Shown here: in pieces, positions 8,599 through 17,800 of the stretch
Position numbering within the stretch: position 1 is the stretch's first letter
How the letters are laid out: each line of letters starts with the position of its first letter
From: Sphingopyxis macrogoltabida
Lineage (GTDB): Bacteria; Pseudomonadota; Alphaproteobacteria; Sphingomonadales; Sphingomonadaceae
NCBI RefSeq assembly: GCF_001307295.1
Contig: NZ_CP012700.1
Coordinates: forward strand, 1,739,001-1,803,000
DNA length: 64,000 nucleotides
Direction of reading: 5' to 3'
Translations under genes and position numbers: made by a program
The notes under the pieces: model-generated
Database searches by the model: none
Seen by the model: only the letters and a program-made list of their open reading frames with translations
What the model was told of the DNA's origin: nothing

Positions 8599-9816
8599 AT
8601 GGCCTGGGTCAATCAGGACAAATGCGCGATCGTGGGGATCGGGGCGACCGACTATTATGTCCGGGGCAAAAGCTGGCCACGCACGATCAACGACATGGCG
8701 GCCGAGGCGATCATGAACGCCTGCGCCGACGCGGGGATCAGCCACAAGCAGATCGACGGCTTCTCCTATTATTCGACCGCGGGCGCGGGCTATCTCGACA
8801 AGTTCGACACCGCCAGCCTGATGGAAACCCTCGGCATGCCGCATATCAGCTGGTCGGCGACGCTGACCAGCGGCGGCGGCGGCTGCCCCGGCGCGATCGG
8901 CCTCGCGACCGCAGGGCTGATGAACGAGGATTGCACCTACACCGTCACTCTGATGGCGCTGCAGCAATTGCCGCAGCATCGCCTCGGCGTCGTCTTCGGC
9001 GCCGCCGCGCCCAATCCCGAAAACAGCTTCCTCCAGCCATCGGGCCTCGTCGGCCCCGGTCATCTGATGTCGGTGCTCGCCCGCCGCCACATGCATCTTT
9101 ACGGCACGACGCAGGACGCGTTCGGCGAGGTCGTGATGGCGACCCGCGCCAACACGCACAACCGGCCGAAAGCGGTGCGCAAGGAACCGCTGACCAAGGA
9201 CCAATATGACGCCTCGATGATGCTCGCCGACCCGCTCCGCCGTCTCGACTTCTGCCTCGAAACCGACGGTGCGGTCGCGGTGATCACGACGACAATGGAC
9301 CGCGCGAAGGACTGCCGGCACAAACCCGCGGTCGTCCACGCCGCCGCGCATGGCGGCCAGCGCGAATGGGGCCGCGCCTTCGCGTGGATGGGCATGCCCG
9401 ACCCGCATTTCGCCAGCTCAGGCCACAAGTTCACCGCCGACCGCGTCTGGGCGCAATCGGGGCTGACCGCGAAGGACATGGACGTCGCGCTGATCTACGA
9501 TCATTTCAGCCCGATGGTGCTGATGCAGCTTGAGGATTATGGCTTTTGCGAGAAGGGCGAGGGCAATGATTATGTCCTCTCCGGCAAGCTCCGCTACGAT
9601 CCCGCAACCGGCAAGGGCGTCAATGGCGGCGTGCCGGTGAACACCCATGGCGGCAACCTCAACGAAGCCTATATCATCGGCATGACGCACATCGTCGAGG
9701 GCGTCGAACAGGTGCGCGGCACCGCGATCAACCAGGTCAAGGACGCCGAATTCGCGCTCGTCTCGGGCGGCCCGGCGTCGCTCCCCGTCTCCAGCCTTAT
9801 CCTGCGCAAGGACTGA
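8599..9816 (+). CDS. Thiolase-like (Ltp2/SCP2-type) lipid-transfer protein, probable aldolase subunit
   Basis: 405-residue thiolase-fold protein. It lacks the N-terminal nucleophilic Cys block of true thiolases (the segment reads TSGGGGCPGAIGL), but keeps the Ltp2-type C-terminal features YDHFSPMVLMQLEDYGFC and NTHGGNLNEAYIIGMTH. In steroid degraders such proteins pair with a DUF35 protein to form a retro-aldolase cleaving side-chain beta-hydroxyacyl-CoA; a DUF35 gene follows after 5 bases. ATG 8599 has GGAGGAGAGG upstream; the frame extends further 5' without a better start. Confidence 0.88.
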   Translation: MAWVNQDKCAIVGIGATDYYVRGKSWPRTINDMAAEAIMNACADAGISHKQIDGFSYYSTAGAGYLDKFDTASLMETLGMPHISWSATLTSGGGGCPGAIGLATAGLMNEDCTYTVTLMALQQLPQHRLGVVFGAAAPNPENSFLQPSGLVGPGHLMSVLARRHMHLYGTTQDAFGEVVMATRANTHNRPKAVRKEPLTKDQYDASMMLADPLRRLDFCLETDGAVAVITTTMDRAKDCRHKPAVVHAAAHGGQREWGRAFAWMGMPDPHFASSGHKFTADRVWAQSGLTAKDMDVALIYDHFSPMVLMQLEDYGFCEKGEGNDYVLSGKLRYDPATGKGVNGGVPVNTHGGNLNEAYIIGMTHIVEGVEQVRGTAINQVKDAEFALVSGGPASLPVSSLILRKD

Positions 9817-9821
9817 TCCTT

Positions 9822-10247
9822 ATGACCTATGGCCCCGCCCGCGCGCTCCCCGGCGACCAGATCCGCATCACCACCAATCCCGATACCGAGCCTTTCTGGC
9901 AGGCGGCGAAGGAGGGCAGGCTCACCGCGTGCCAATGCGGCGACTGCGGTCATTTCCGCATGCCGCCGACCGCGATCTGCCCCGAATGCGGCAGCCGCGC
10001 CAAGAATTGGCCGACGCTGCCCGGCACCGCGACGATCTTCAGCTACGCGATCTGCAACAAGAATCCGAAAAATGGCGAGGATTATGTCTATGTCCCCGTC
10101 GTCGTCGACCTCGACGGCGCCCCGGGCACGCGTCTCAACGCCAATGTCTCGGGTTGCGATGCCGAGGACGTCCATATCGGGATGAAGGTCAGCGTCGACT
10201 GGACTCCGATCCAGGACGGCTGGGTCCTCCCCAATTTCAAGGCCTGA
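9822..10247 (+). CDS. DUF35 Zn-ribbon/OB-fold protein, aldolase partner
   Basis: 141 residues. An N-terminal rubredoxin-like zinc ribbon with four Cys (CQCGDCG ... CPECGS) is followed by an OB-fold acyl-CoA-binding domain (GTATIFSYAICN, YVPVVVDLDGAPGTRLNANV). This is the ChsH2-type partner of thiolase-like aldolases. It is directly downstream of one such protein (8599) and 4 bp upstream of the CoA-transferase fusion, so it belongs to the same operon. It is longer than the other two DUF35 proteins in the window (131 and 134 residues). Confidence 0.9.
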   Translation: MTYGPARALPGDQIRITTNPDTEPFWQAAKEGRLTACQCGDCGHFRMPPTAICPECGSRAKNWPTLPGTATIFSYAICNKNPKNGEDYVYVPVVVDLDGAPGTRLNANVSGCDAEDVHIGMKVSVDWTPIQDGWVLPNFKA

Positions 10248-10251
10248 CGCT

Positions 10252-12447
10252 ATGTTGGGCGAGCTTCGCATCGTCGAGATCGGACAGGGCATGGCGGTGC
10301 AGGTCGCCGGGCTGATGCTGTCCGAACTCGGCGCCGAGGTTCTGAAGGTCGAGCGTCCCGGCGGCGACCCGGCGCGCGGCACCGCGCCCTTCGCCAACTG
10401 GAACCGCGGCAAGAAGAGCCTCGCCCTCGACCTCGACACGCCGGAAGGGCTGGCTGCGCTCGACAAACGCCTCGCTGGCGCCGACGCTTTGCTCCACCAA
10501 TTCACCCCGTTACGCGCTAGGGCGCTCGGCCTCGACGATGCCGGCCTCGCCGCGCGCCACCCGCATCTCGTCGTCACCGCGATCACCGGCTCGCCCGCGA
10601 ACCATCCCGATGTCGAGCGCAGCGACGACGAACTGCTCGTCGCCGCGCGCGTCGGCGCAATGTACGAGAATGACGGCCACCGCGCCGGGCCGATCGCCTA
10701 TCGTTACCGGCAGGGCGGCTGGTCCGCCGCGCATCTCGCCGCCGCCGGCCTGCTCGCACGCCTCGTCATGCGGCTCCAGACCGGGAAGGGCGGCGCCGCG
10801 CATACTTCCATTTTCCAGGGCTTTCTCGCGACGCTCCCGCTCGTCTGGGCGCGCAACAGCGAAGGGCCAATGCCGAACCGGGTGACCTACCCGCTTGGGC
10901 CCCGCCCGATCGCGCAGCAATTGTTCCAATGCGCGGGCGGCGACTGGCTCCAGATCATGGATCCGACCCGCCAGTTCGATTATGCGACCATGCCGACCAT
11001 GTGGGACGTCATGGCCGAGACCGAGGTCGATCTCGAAACCGAGGCCGGGCAGGCCGAAGCCTTCAAGCTCCGCCCGCTCGAAAACTGGCTCGCCGACCTG
11101 CGCGCCGCCGACATCGCCGCCGAGCCTGCCTTCCCGATGGGCGAAGTGCTGCGCCACGAGGATGCCGTTGCCAACCGCTACGTCATCGAGGTCGACGACC
11201 CCGACCTCGGCAAAACGCGCCAGCCGAACACGCCCTTCCACAGCGACGCCGACCTGCCGCAGGGTCGCCCGGCGCCGCGCCTCGGCGAAGGCAGTGACGC
11301 GGCATGGCCGGTCAAAGCGGCGCCCTCGCCCGGCACCGCTCCCGCAGAAGTGCTCGAAGGCGTGCGCGTCCTCGACCTTGGCATGTTCCTCGCCGGGCCG
11401 ATGGGGCCATCGATGATGGGCGACATGGGCGCCAACGTCATCAAGGTCGAAGCGCTGACCGGCGACCGCATCCGCTTCATGCACCGCTATTATCAGGCCG
11501 CCGCGCGCAGCAAGCGCAGCCTCGCGCTCGACCTGACGCGGCCCGAGGCGCAGCCGATCCTCGAACGGCTCCTCAAATGGGCCGAACTCGTCCATCACAA
11601 TATGCGCTTCAAGGGCGCCGCGAAGCTGGGCCTTAGCGAAGAAGGCATCCGCAAATACAATCCCGATATCGCGTTCAACTATTCGAGTGCCTATGGCCAG
11701 CGCGGCGCGCGCGGCAACTGGCCCGGCTATGACTCGATCTTCAACGCGATCGCCGGCTGGGAGTTCGAAAATGCGGGCGAGGGCAATCGCCCCGTCTTCA
11801 ACCGCCCCGGCACGATGGATGTCTCGACCGCGCAAAGCTGCCTCGTCGAACTGATGGCGTCGCTTTATGCGAAGCGCACCACGGGGCGCGGCTACACCAC
11901 CCAGACCTCGCTGCTCGGCATGGCCGCCTTCACGCAGGGCGAGCGGCTTATCGGCGCCGATGGACAATTAACCGACACTTATCACCTGACGAGCGACCAG
12001 ACGGGCTTTTCGCCGTACCACCGCATCTACAGATGCGCCGACGGCGCGTGGGTGGCTGTCGCCGCGCACAAGCCCGAGCAACAGGCTGCGCTGGCCAAGC
12101 TGCTCGGCGAGGATTTCGAAGCCGGGGCCAAGGCACGCGATACCGCCGACCTGCTCGCCGACCTCGAAGCCGCGGGCGTCCCCGCCGACGCGGTCAACTT
12201 CGAAAATGCGATGCACCGCTTCTTCGACGATCCGCGCAACCGCGAACTGAACCTGATCTCGGTATTGTCGCAGCCGCTCTACGGCATCGTCGAACAGCCC
12301 GGCGCCTTCTGGAATTTCGGCGACACCCCGGTCGTGTTCAAACGATGTTGCCCCGCCGTCGGCGAGCATAGCGACGAAATCCTGCGCGAAATCGGCTATT
12401 CGGACGCAGAGATCGCCGCCTTCCGCGAGGCAAAGATCGTCGGATGA
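10252..12447 (+). CDS. Tandem fused CaiB/BaiF family III CoA-transferase
   Basis: 731 residues, about twice the usual length, with two complete family III CoA-transferase units. The first begins GELRIVEIGQGMAVQVAGLMLSELGAEVLKVE, written here only to show its N-terminal fold; the second begins near residue 363 (LEGVRVLDLGMFLAGPMGPS). The C-terminal unit has GTMDVSTAQSCLVEL with the expected catalytic Asp. In the N-terminal unit the aligned stretch reads YRQGGWSAAHLAAAG and no Asp is evident, so that half may be structural. Such enzymes move CoA between acyl groups in acid activation. The downstream kinase-like gene overlaps by ATGA. Confidence 0.9.
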   Translation: MLGELRIVEIGQGMAVQVAGLMLSELGAEVLKVERPGGDPARGTAPFANWNRGKKSLALDLDTPEGLAALDKRLAGADALLHQFTPLRARALGLDDAGLAARHPHLVVTAITGSPANHPDVERSDDELLVAARVGAMYENDGHRAGPIAYRYRQGGWSAAHLAAAGLLARLVMRLQTGKGGAAHTSIFQGFLATLPLVWARNSEGPMPNRVTYPLGPRPIAQQLFQCAGGDWLQIMDPTRQFDYATMPTMWDVMAETEVDLETEAGQAEAFKLRPLENWLADLRAADIAAEPAFPMGEVLRHEDAVANRYVIEVDDPDLGKTRQPNTPFHSDADLPQGRPAPRLGEGSDAAWPVKAAPSPGTAPAEVLEGVRVLDLGMFLAGPMGPSMMGDMGANVIKVEALTGDRIRFMHRYYQAAARSKRSLALDLTRPEAQPILERLLKWAELVHHNMRFKGAAKLGLSEEGIRKYNPDIAFNYSSAYGQRGARGNWPGYDSIFNAIAGWEFENAGEGNRPVFNRPGTMDVSTAQSCLVELMASLYAKRTTGRGYTTQTSLLGMAAFTQGERLIGADGQLTDTYHLTSDQTGFSPYHRIYRCADGAWVAVAAHKPEQQAALAKLLGEDFEAGAKARDTADLLADLEAAGVPADAVNFENAMHRFFDDPRNRELNLISVLSQPLYGIVEQPGAFWNFGDTPVVFKRCCPAVGEHSDEILREIGYSDAEIAAFREAKIVG

Positions 12448-13817
12448 ACCCGCACGACCTCTTGCCCACTGGCCTTGCGTCGGCCGTCGAAAGCGCCAGC
12501 GGCGCGCGCATCATCGCAGTCCGTCCGCGCGGCGGCGGCGGTGCGTCGCGCGAGGGTGCCGAGCTCGACCTCCTATGGCCCGACGGCCGCACCGCCAGCG
12601 CCTATATGAATTACGATGTGCACAAGGCGGGGGCAGGCGACGACGCCGCTTTCCTGCGCGAGGCCGCCGTCCTCCGCGCGCTCTCGGGCCCGCTCGCGCC
12701 CGCCGGGGTCCGCGTCGCGCCCTATTACGCCTCGGTCCCCGCCCAGCGCGCGCTCGTCTGCGGCATGGTCGCGGGCAAGGACCGCTTCGGCAGCCTCACG
12801 GATACGGCGCAGCGCGATATGCTCGCCGCCGACTTCATGGCCCAGCTCGCCGCGCTCCACCGCATTGACGTCGCCGCAAACCCCGTCGAGGGCATGGGTC
12901 CGGTCGAGCCCGCCGAAACCTTCATCCGCCACCGCATTGCCGAGCTGCGCGCGGGCAACAGCGGTAAGGGCTGGGACCCGCTGATCCACCTCTCGCTCAA
13001 CTGGCTCGAAGCCAATATCCCCGCGAACATGCCTGCGCCGGTTATCGTCCATGGCGATGCCGGCCCCGGTAATTTCCTCTATGATGGCGACAAGGTCACC
13101 GCGCTGCTCGACTGGGAGCTCGTCCATTATGGCGACCCAATGGCCGACCTTGCGATGCTCGCGATCCGCATGCTGTTCCAGGGCTTCGTGCAGCTGCCGC
13201 AGGCCTTTGCCGCCTATGAGGACGCCGGCGGGCACAAGGTCGACCTGCCGCGCCTCATCTACTGGCGCCTGCTTTTCCAGACCGGCTTCGCGCGGCGTTC
13301 GCGCTACGACGATCCCGACGCGCCGCCGCCGCCCAATCTCGGCATGAACCTCGTCTATTCGACGATCCATCGCCGCGTGCTTTCGCACGCGCTCGCCGAC
13401 GCGGCAGGCATTGCCTTGCCGCCCGTTGCTTTGCCCGATGCGCCCCCGGGCGCGCACGACAAGAGCTTCTCCATCGCCCTCGACGACATCCGCGACACCA
13501 TCGTCCCGCGCCTCGCCGATCAGCAGGCGGCGGTGAAGGCCAAGGGTATGGCCCGCCTCATCAAATGGTGGCGCGCGATCGAGCGTTTCGAACCCGGCTT
13601 TCACGCTGCCGAAAAGGCCGAGATCGAAGCCGCGCTTGCGCTGGAGTTCGCCGACTATCGGACCGCCTGGACTGCCTTCCGCGATGCCGTCGCGGGCGAC
13701 CGCATCGCCACCGCTGCCGCGATCATCCTCTGCAACGCGCATGAGACGCGCGAGGCAGCGCTGATGGCCGACGCGATGGGCGGCCTCGCCGATACCAAAT
13801 TCGCACCGCTCAAATAA
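12444..13817 (+). CDS. APH-type phosphotransferase family protein
   Basis: 457-residue protein with an aminoglycoside-phosphotransferase/choline-kinase fold. The catalytic loop is VIVHGDAGPGNFLYD (H-G-D-x-x-x-x-N) followed by ALLDWELVHYGDPMADLAML (the metal-binding D-W-E). Members in this setting are usually annotated as acyl-CoA-dehydrogenase-associated phosphotransferases; the phosphate acceptor is unknown. A C-terminal extension of about 150 residues after the kinase domain is helical and resembles the tail seen in this subgroup. Translation is coupled to the CoA-transferase (ATGA). Confidence 0.85.
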   Translation: MNPHDLLPTGLASAVESASGARIIAVRPRGGGGASREGAELDLLWPDGRTASAYMNYDVHKAGAGDDAAFLREAAVLRALSGPLAPAGVRVAPYYASVPAQRALVCGMVAGKDRFGSLTDTAQRDMLAADFMAQLAALHRIDVAANPVEGMGPVEPAETFIRHRIAELRAGNSGKGWDPLIHLSLNWLEANIPANMPAPVIVHGDAGPGNFLYDGDKVTALLDWELVHYGDPMADLAMLAIRMLFQGFVQLPQAFAAYEDAGGHKVDLPRLIYWRLLFQTGFARRSRYDDPDAPPPPNLGMNLVYSTIHRRVLSHALADAAGIALPPVALPDAPPGAHDKSFSIALDDIRDTIVPRLADQQAAVKAKGMARLIKWWRAIERFEPGFHAAEKAEIEAALALEFADYRTAWTAFRDAVAGDRIATAAAIILCNAHETREAALMADAMGGLADTKFAPLK

Positions 13818-13837
13818 ATCAGGAAAGGTTGAGGACC

Positions 13838-14665
13838 ATGTCGAAGGACATATTGGGATACAAGGGGAAGCGCGTCGTCGTCATGGGCTGCTTCTCGGGC
13901 ACTGGCGAGGCCTGCGCCCGCGCCCTCGTTGATCTCGGCGCCGAAGTGCATGGCGCCGACATCAAGCCCTCGCCGGTCGATCTCGCGAGCTTCACCGAGG
14001 TCGATCTCAAGAACCCCGACGCCATCGCCGCCGGCATCGCCAAGATCGGCGGCAAGATCGACGCCGTGTTCAACGTCTCGGGTCTGCCACAGACCTTCCC
14101 CGGCGAGGATGTCGTGACGGTCAATTTCCTCGGCATCCGCGCCTGGACCGAAGGTTGGATCCCTCACCTCAACCCCGGCGCCGCGATCGTCTCGGTCTCG
14201 TCGCTCGGCGGCATGAAATGGCTGACGCGCCAGCCGCTGCTCCGCGAATTCATCGCGATCGAGGATTTCGCCAAAGCGCGCCAATGGTATCTCGACCGCG
14301 CGGAGGAAGTCGGCGACCCCTACAGCCTCGCCAAGGAAGCGATCAACACCTGGACGCAGGTCCGCGCGCCCGACCTGATCGGCCGCGACATCCGCATCAA
14401 CTGCACCATGCCCAGCCCGATAGACACCCCGATGCTCGGCGAATTCCGCAAGGTTGCGGGCGACGCGGTGCTCGGCGCCTTCGCCAAGGCCAAGGGCCGC
14501 TATTCGACCGCCGAGGAACAGGCGCTGCCGCTGATCCTGCTCAACAGCGATGCCGCGAGCTTCATCAGCGGCGTGTGCCTGCCCGTCGACGCCGGCCTCG
14601 CGGGCGGCCTCGCGACGGGCGTGCTCGACATCCAGAAGATGATCGCCGAGGCGGCGGCGGGATAA
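13838..14665 (+). CDS. SDR-family oxidoreductase
   Basis: 275-residue classical SDR. Cofactor motif GCFSGTGEACA (GxxxGxG) starts near residue 14 and an acidic AD-I-K end of strand 2 suggests NAD(H). The catalytic Ser region is VSVSSLGG and the YxxxK pair is in DPYSLAKEAI. An insertion of about 30 residues between them (KWLTRQPLLREFIA...) is like 3-alpha-hydroxysteroid dehydrogenase/carbonyl reductases. Last gene of the 8599-14665 operon. ATG 13838 is chosen because of the AGGAAAGGTTGAGG leader; TTG 13829 is in frame but lies inside it. Confidence 0.88.
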   Translation: MSKDILGYKGKRVVVMGCFSGTGEACARALVDLGAEVHGADIKPSPVDLASFTEVDLKNPDAIAAGIAKIGGKIDAVFNVSGLPQTFPGEDVVTVNFLGIRAWTEGWIPHLNPGAAIVSVSSLGGMKWLTRQPLLREFIAIEDFAKARQWYLDRAEEVGDPYSLAKEAINTWTQVRAPDLIGRDIRINCTMPSPIDTPMLGEFRKVAGDAVLGAFAKAKGRYSTAEEQALPLILLNSDAASFISGVCLPVDAGLAGGLATGVLDIQKMIAEAAAG

Positions 14666-14703
14666 GTGGTCACCGTGAACCCGCAATCCGGCCTCTCTTT
14701 TCT

Positions 14704-14806
14704 CGTCACCCTGAACTTGTTTCAGGGTCCATGGCCTGCCGTTTGCGTCGACGCCGCGTCGAACGCGAGCGCGGGCCATGGATGCTGAAACAAGTTCAGC
14801 ATGACG
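14704..14806. repeat. Long-arm intergenic inverted repeat
   Basis: Arms of about 33 bp (14704-14736 and 14774-14806) read as reverse complements with a few mismatches; both contain CTGAAC-TTGTTTCAG and CCATGG. The 37-bp middle is not paired. It fills the gap between the convergent SDR (+) and tetR (-), so it can fold as a very stable terminator. The 'GAACTTGTTTCAG' style of repeat is widespread in Sphingomonad intergenic DNA, from memory. Confidence 0.75.
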
Positions 14807-14848
14807 AAGATTGAAGAGTGCGGTTCGGGGGAACTGGTTACGCCGGGC

Positions 14849-15508
14849 CTACCCCCGCGCGCCCAGCATCATCGCGATACTGTGCGCCGCAGCGGCCTTC
14901 AGGTCGGCATAGCCAACGCCATCGCTGTGGCTGCTCATCGGCCCGATCGCCGACAAGCGCTCGAGGATCATCAGCACGGTGCCGGCGCACGACCGCGGCG
15001 ACAGGTGCGCGGGGGTGCGACCCGCGGCTTGCGCGCGCTCGACCTGCCGGCTGATCGCGTCCATCATGGGCCGCGCCTGCGTCATCCGCGCTTCGTAGAA
15101 GCGCGTGTCGCCTTCCTCCGCTGCCAGGTTACGCACGACGAAGATCGTCCGGTTGCGATTCCAGATGCCGGTATATTCCTCGACGAACGCCGCTGCGGCC
15201 TCCTCGGCCCCCGGCGCCAGCCAGTCGCGTGCGACGATCGCCTCGAGTTCGGGCGAGGTCTGGCTCGCATGTTCGAGTGCCGCGAGCACGACCTCGGGCA
15301 CACCCTTGAAATAGACATAGAAGGTCGCGGGCGAGGTCTGCGCCGCGCGCGCGACATCGACCACCGACACGTCGCGCAGCCCGTGCGTCTCGAGCAGATC
15401 GACCGTCGCGTCGATCAATTGCTGCCGCGTCCTTTGCCCCTTCGCGCCGAGCTTGCGTTCGGGTGGCGTCTCCGCCGTGATAGCCTGTGTCTGCGTCAAA
15501 TAGGTCAT
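14849..15508 (-). CDS. TetR-family transcriptional regulator
   Basis: 219 residues from the chosen start. The N-terminal HTH is typical: RQQLIDATVDLLETHGL, VSVVDVARAAQTSPATFY, YVYFKGVPEVV. The rest is a helical ligand domain. Upstream ATGs exist at 15532 and 15559, but a palindrome at 15564-15578 with a -35-like TTGACG and a -10-like CATATC at 15550-15555 puts transcription start near 15543, excluding 15559; ATG 15508 has the GGGGCAGG leader. Divergent from the SDR-MFS-DUF35-thiolase operon, which it probably represses together with itself. Confidence 0.88.
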   Translation of the reverse strand: MTYLTQTQAITAETPPERKLGAKGQRTRQQLIDATVDLLETHGLRDVSVVDVARAAQTSPATFYVYFKGVPEVVLAALEHASQTSPELEAIVARDWLAPGAEEAAAAFVEEYTGIWNRNRTIFVVRNLAAEEGDTRFYEARMTQARPMMDAISRQVERAQAAGRTPAHLSPRSCAGTVLMILERLSAIGPMSSHSDGVGYADLKAAAAHSIAMMLGARG

Positions 15509-15563
15509 CCTGCCCCGAAATCTTGCCGCCATCCTAACAGCGGGGTTGCGATATGGCAAAAAA

Positions 15564-15578
15564 TTGACGTATCGTCAA
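15564..15578. promoter_or_regulatory. Palindromic operator TTGACGTATCGTCAA
   Basis: Perfect 6-3-6 palindrome in the tetR/SDR divergent region. It overlaps the deduced -35 of tetR, the usual place for a TetR autoregulatory operator. A close copy is at 25868-25882. Confidence 0.65.
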
Positions 15579-15615
15579 AAATGAAGCCCGAAACACGAAA
15601 ATCAGGGGAAATCGG

Positions 15616-16398
15616 ATGGAGAGGCTAGCCGGTAAGGTCGCCGTCGTAACCGGCGCATCGAAAGGCATGGGGCGGCATTTCGTCGCCGCACTCGTCGCCG
15701 CGGGCGTGAAGGTCGCGTGCCTCGCGCGCCCGTCGGACGAGTTCGACACGCTCGCCGCCCAATTCGGGGATGCCGTGCTGCCGATCGCTTGCGACGTTGC
15801 GTCGTCGGAGGCGGTGAACGCCGCCGTCGCACAGACCGCGGCGCATTTCGGCCGCATCGACGTGGTCGTCGCCAACGCCGCCATCTTTCACCCCTTCGCC
15901 TTCGAAAATGGCAGCGACGAGATCATCCGGAGCCATATCGACATCAACATCCTCGGCGTCTCCTGGCTCGTTCGCGCCGCAATCCCGCACCTGCGCGCCA
16001 CCAAGGGCCAGATCGTCGCGATCAGCAGCGAGTCGGTGAACATGCCCTTCCCGATGCTCGCGCTCTACGCCGCGACGAAGGCTGCGGTCGAAACGCTCTG
16101 CAACGGCCTCCGCGACGAACTGCGCAGCGACGACATCCGCGTCACCATATTGCGTTCGGGCTCGGTCAAGGGCGGCTCGGGCGGCAAGAGCTGGTCGCAG
16201 GAAACCGTGGCCGCCTTCTACAAGAAGATCGTCGAGACCGGCCATGCGTCGATGACGGGCGAGGGGGCAACCCCCGAATCGATGGCGCAGGCCTTGCTTT
16301 CGGTGATCGGCCTGCCCGCCGACATCGGCGTCGATTTGATCGAGGTCCGCGCCGCGCAGGTCGGGGTGCCCGAGGGGGCGAAGGCCGTCGCGAGCTAG
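15616..16398 (+). CDS. SDR-family oxidoreductase
   Basis: 260-residue classical SDR: TGASKGMG at residues 12-19 (TGxxxGxG), NAA in VVANAAIF, catalytic Ser in AISSESVN, and YAATK (YxxxK). The final part has a family-typical substrate lid (GGSGGKSWSQETVAAFYKK). Likely oxidises a hydroxyacyl or ring alcohol, substrate unknown. First gene of a four-gene operon driven from the TetR operator; GGGGAAATCGG precedes its ATG and the next gene starts 1 base after the stop. Confidence 0.88.
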   Translation: MERLAGKVAVVTGASKGMGRHFVAALVAAGVKVACLARPSDEFDTLAAQFGDAVLPIACDVASSEAVNAAVAQTAAHFGRIDVVVANAAIFHPFAFENGSDEIIRSHIDINILGVSWLVRAAIPHLRATKGQIVAISSESVNMPFPMLALYAATKAAVETLCNGLRDELRSDDIRVTILRSGSVKGGSGGKSWSQETVAAFYKKIVETGHASMTGEGATPESMAQALLSVIGLPADIGVDLIEVRAAQVGVPEGAKAVAS

Positions 16399-16399
16399 T

Positions 16400-17800
16400 G
16401 TGACCGGCCGCCGCAACCTTCCCCTGATCATCGGCGCGCTCTGGATCGCCGAGGTCACCGGCTCGTTCGAGACCGCGATGATCCTCGCCGCGCTCAAGAA
16501 GCTGATCGAGGATTTCGGCAACCCCGCGATGGTCGGCTGGCTGATCACCGGCTACCTCATCGTCGGCGCCGCGATCGCTGCGATCGTCGGCCGCCTCGGC
16601 GACCTGTTCGGGCGGCGGCAGGTGCTCGTCGTCGTGCTGATCATCGGCGCGGTCGGATCGCTGATCAGCGCGCTGTCGACTAATTTTCCGGTGCTGCTCG
16701 CGGGCCGGTTGATGCAGGGTGTCACCGGTGCGATCCTGCCGCTCTGCATCGGGCTCGTGCACGAAAATGCGGGGAAGGAGCGCGCGCCGATGGCGATCGG
16801 GCTGATGATCTCGGGCGCGTCGATCGGCACCGCGGCGGGGCTCGTCGTCGGGGGTATGATCGTCGACAATTTCAGCTGGCACGGCGTCTTCTTCGCCAGT
16901 GCGGGCCTCTGCGCCGTCTCGGCGGTCGCGATCGGCGGGCTGCTGCCGCGCTCGCCGCGCCACCCCGCGTCCGAGCCCGTCGACTGGCTCTCGGGTCTCG
17001 CTTTCGCTCCCGGGGTCGCGCTCGTCCTCGTCTATTTCACCATGGGCAAGGACTGGGGCTGGGCCAGCCCGCTCCCGCTCGCCACGTTGGCCATCGGCGT
17101 GCTGCTCACCCTCTGGTGGTGGCGCGCCAGCCTTGCGAGCCCGAACCCGCTGATAGCGGTGCGCAGCTTCTCCGACCGCACCATCGCGATCGGCAGCGCC
17201 GTGACCGCGCTCGTCGCGATGAGCGCGCTCCAGATTACCGTATTCTTCTCGCTCATGATGCAGGCGCCGGTCTGGACGCTCGCCGGGCTCGGCTTCACCG
17301 CGACGCTTGCGGGCATCGCCAAGCTGCCCTCGAACCTCAGCTCGGTCTTCGCCGGCCCGCTCGGGGGCTGGCTCGCGGCGCGCGGCGGGGGGCGCTTTGC
17401 GCTGATCGCGGGCGGAGTGTTCACTGTGATTGGCTGGTTGCTGTGGTTCGCGATGGACGTCGACAGCTTCGCCAAGGTCGTGGCGCAGCTCATTATCATC
17501 AGCTTCGGCACGACGATGCTCTTCTCGGTCGCCCCGACGATCATCGCCCAGGCCTCGCCGCCCGAGCGGATCAGCGAAATCTCCGGCCTGCTCACCGTCA
17601 TCCGCCAGCTCTTCATGGGCATCGGCGCGCAGATGGTGACGACCTTGCTCGCCGCCGACATCGTCCGCCGCGGCAGCGAGGTCTACCCGTCGCCCTTCGC
17701 CTACGACATCACCGTCGCCGTCATCGCCGCACTCTGCACCGCTGCAGTGCTGACCGCTTTGGCGCTGCCGCGACAACATTCATCGCAGGAACCATCATGA
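16400..17800 (+). CDS. MFS transporter (DHA2/EmrB-like)
   Basis: 466-residue major facilitator with about 14 hydrophobic segments, more than the 12 of the other two carriers in the window. Motif A is GRLGDLFGRRQ and motif C-like glycines occur in GLMISGASIGTAAGLVVGG, typical of drug:H+ antiporter family 2. Starts with GTG one base after the SDR stop; ends in an ATGA overlap with the DUF35 gene. Could export a toxic intermediate or the substrate; direction is not deducible. Confidence 0.87.
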   Translation: MTGRRNLPLIIGALWIAEVTGSFETAMILAALKKLIEDFGNPAMVGWLITGYLIVGAAIAAIVGRLGDLFGRRQVLVVVLIIGAVGSLISALSTNFPVLLAGRLMQGVTGAILPLCIGLVHENAGKERAPMAIGLMISGASIGTAAGLVVGGMIVDNFSWHGVFFASAGLCAVSAVAIGGLLPRSPRHPASEPVDWLSGLAFAPGVALVLVYFTMGKDWGWASPLPLATLAIGVLLTLWWWRASLASPNPLIAVRSFSDRTIAIGSAVTALVAMSALQITVFFSLMMQAPVWTLAGLGFTATLAGIAKLPSNLSSVFAGPLGGWLAARGGGRFALIAGGVFTVIGWLLWFAMDVDSFAKVVAQLIIISFGTTMLFSVAPTIIAQASPPERISEISGLLTVIRQLFMGIGAQMVTTLLAADIVRRGSEVYPSPFAYDITVAVIAALCTAAVLTALALPRQHSSQEPS

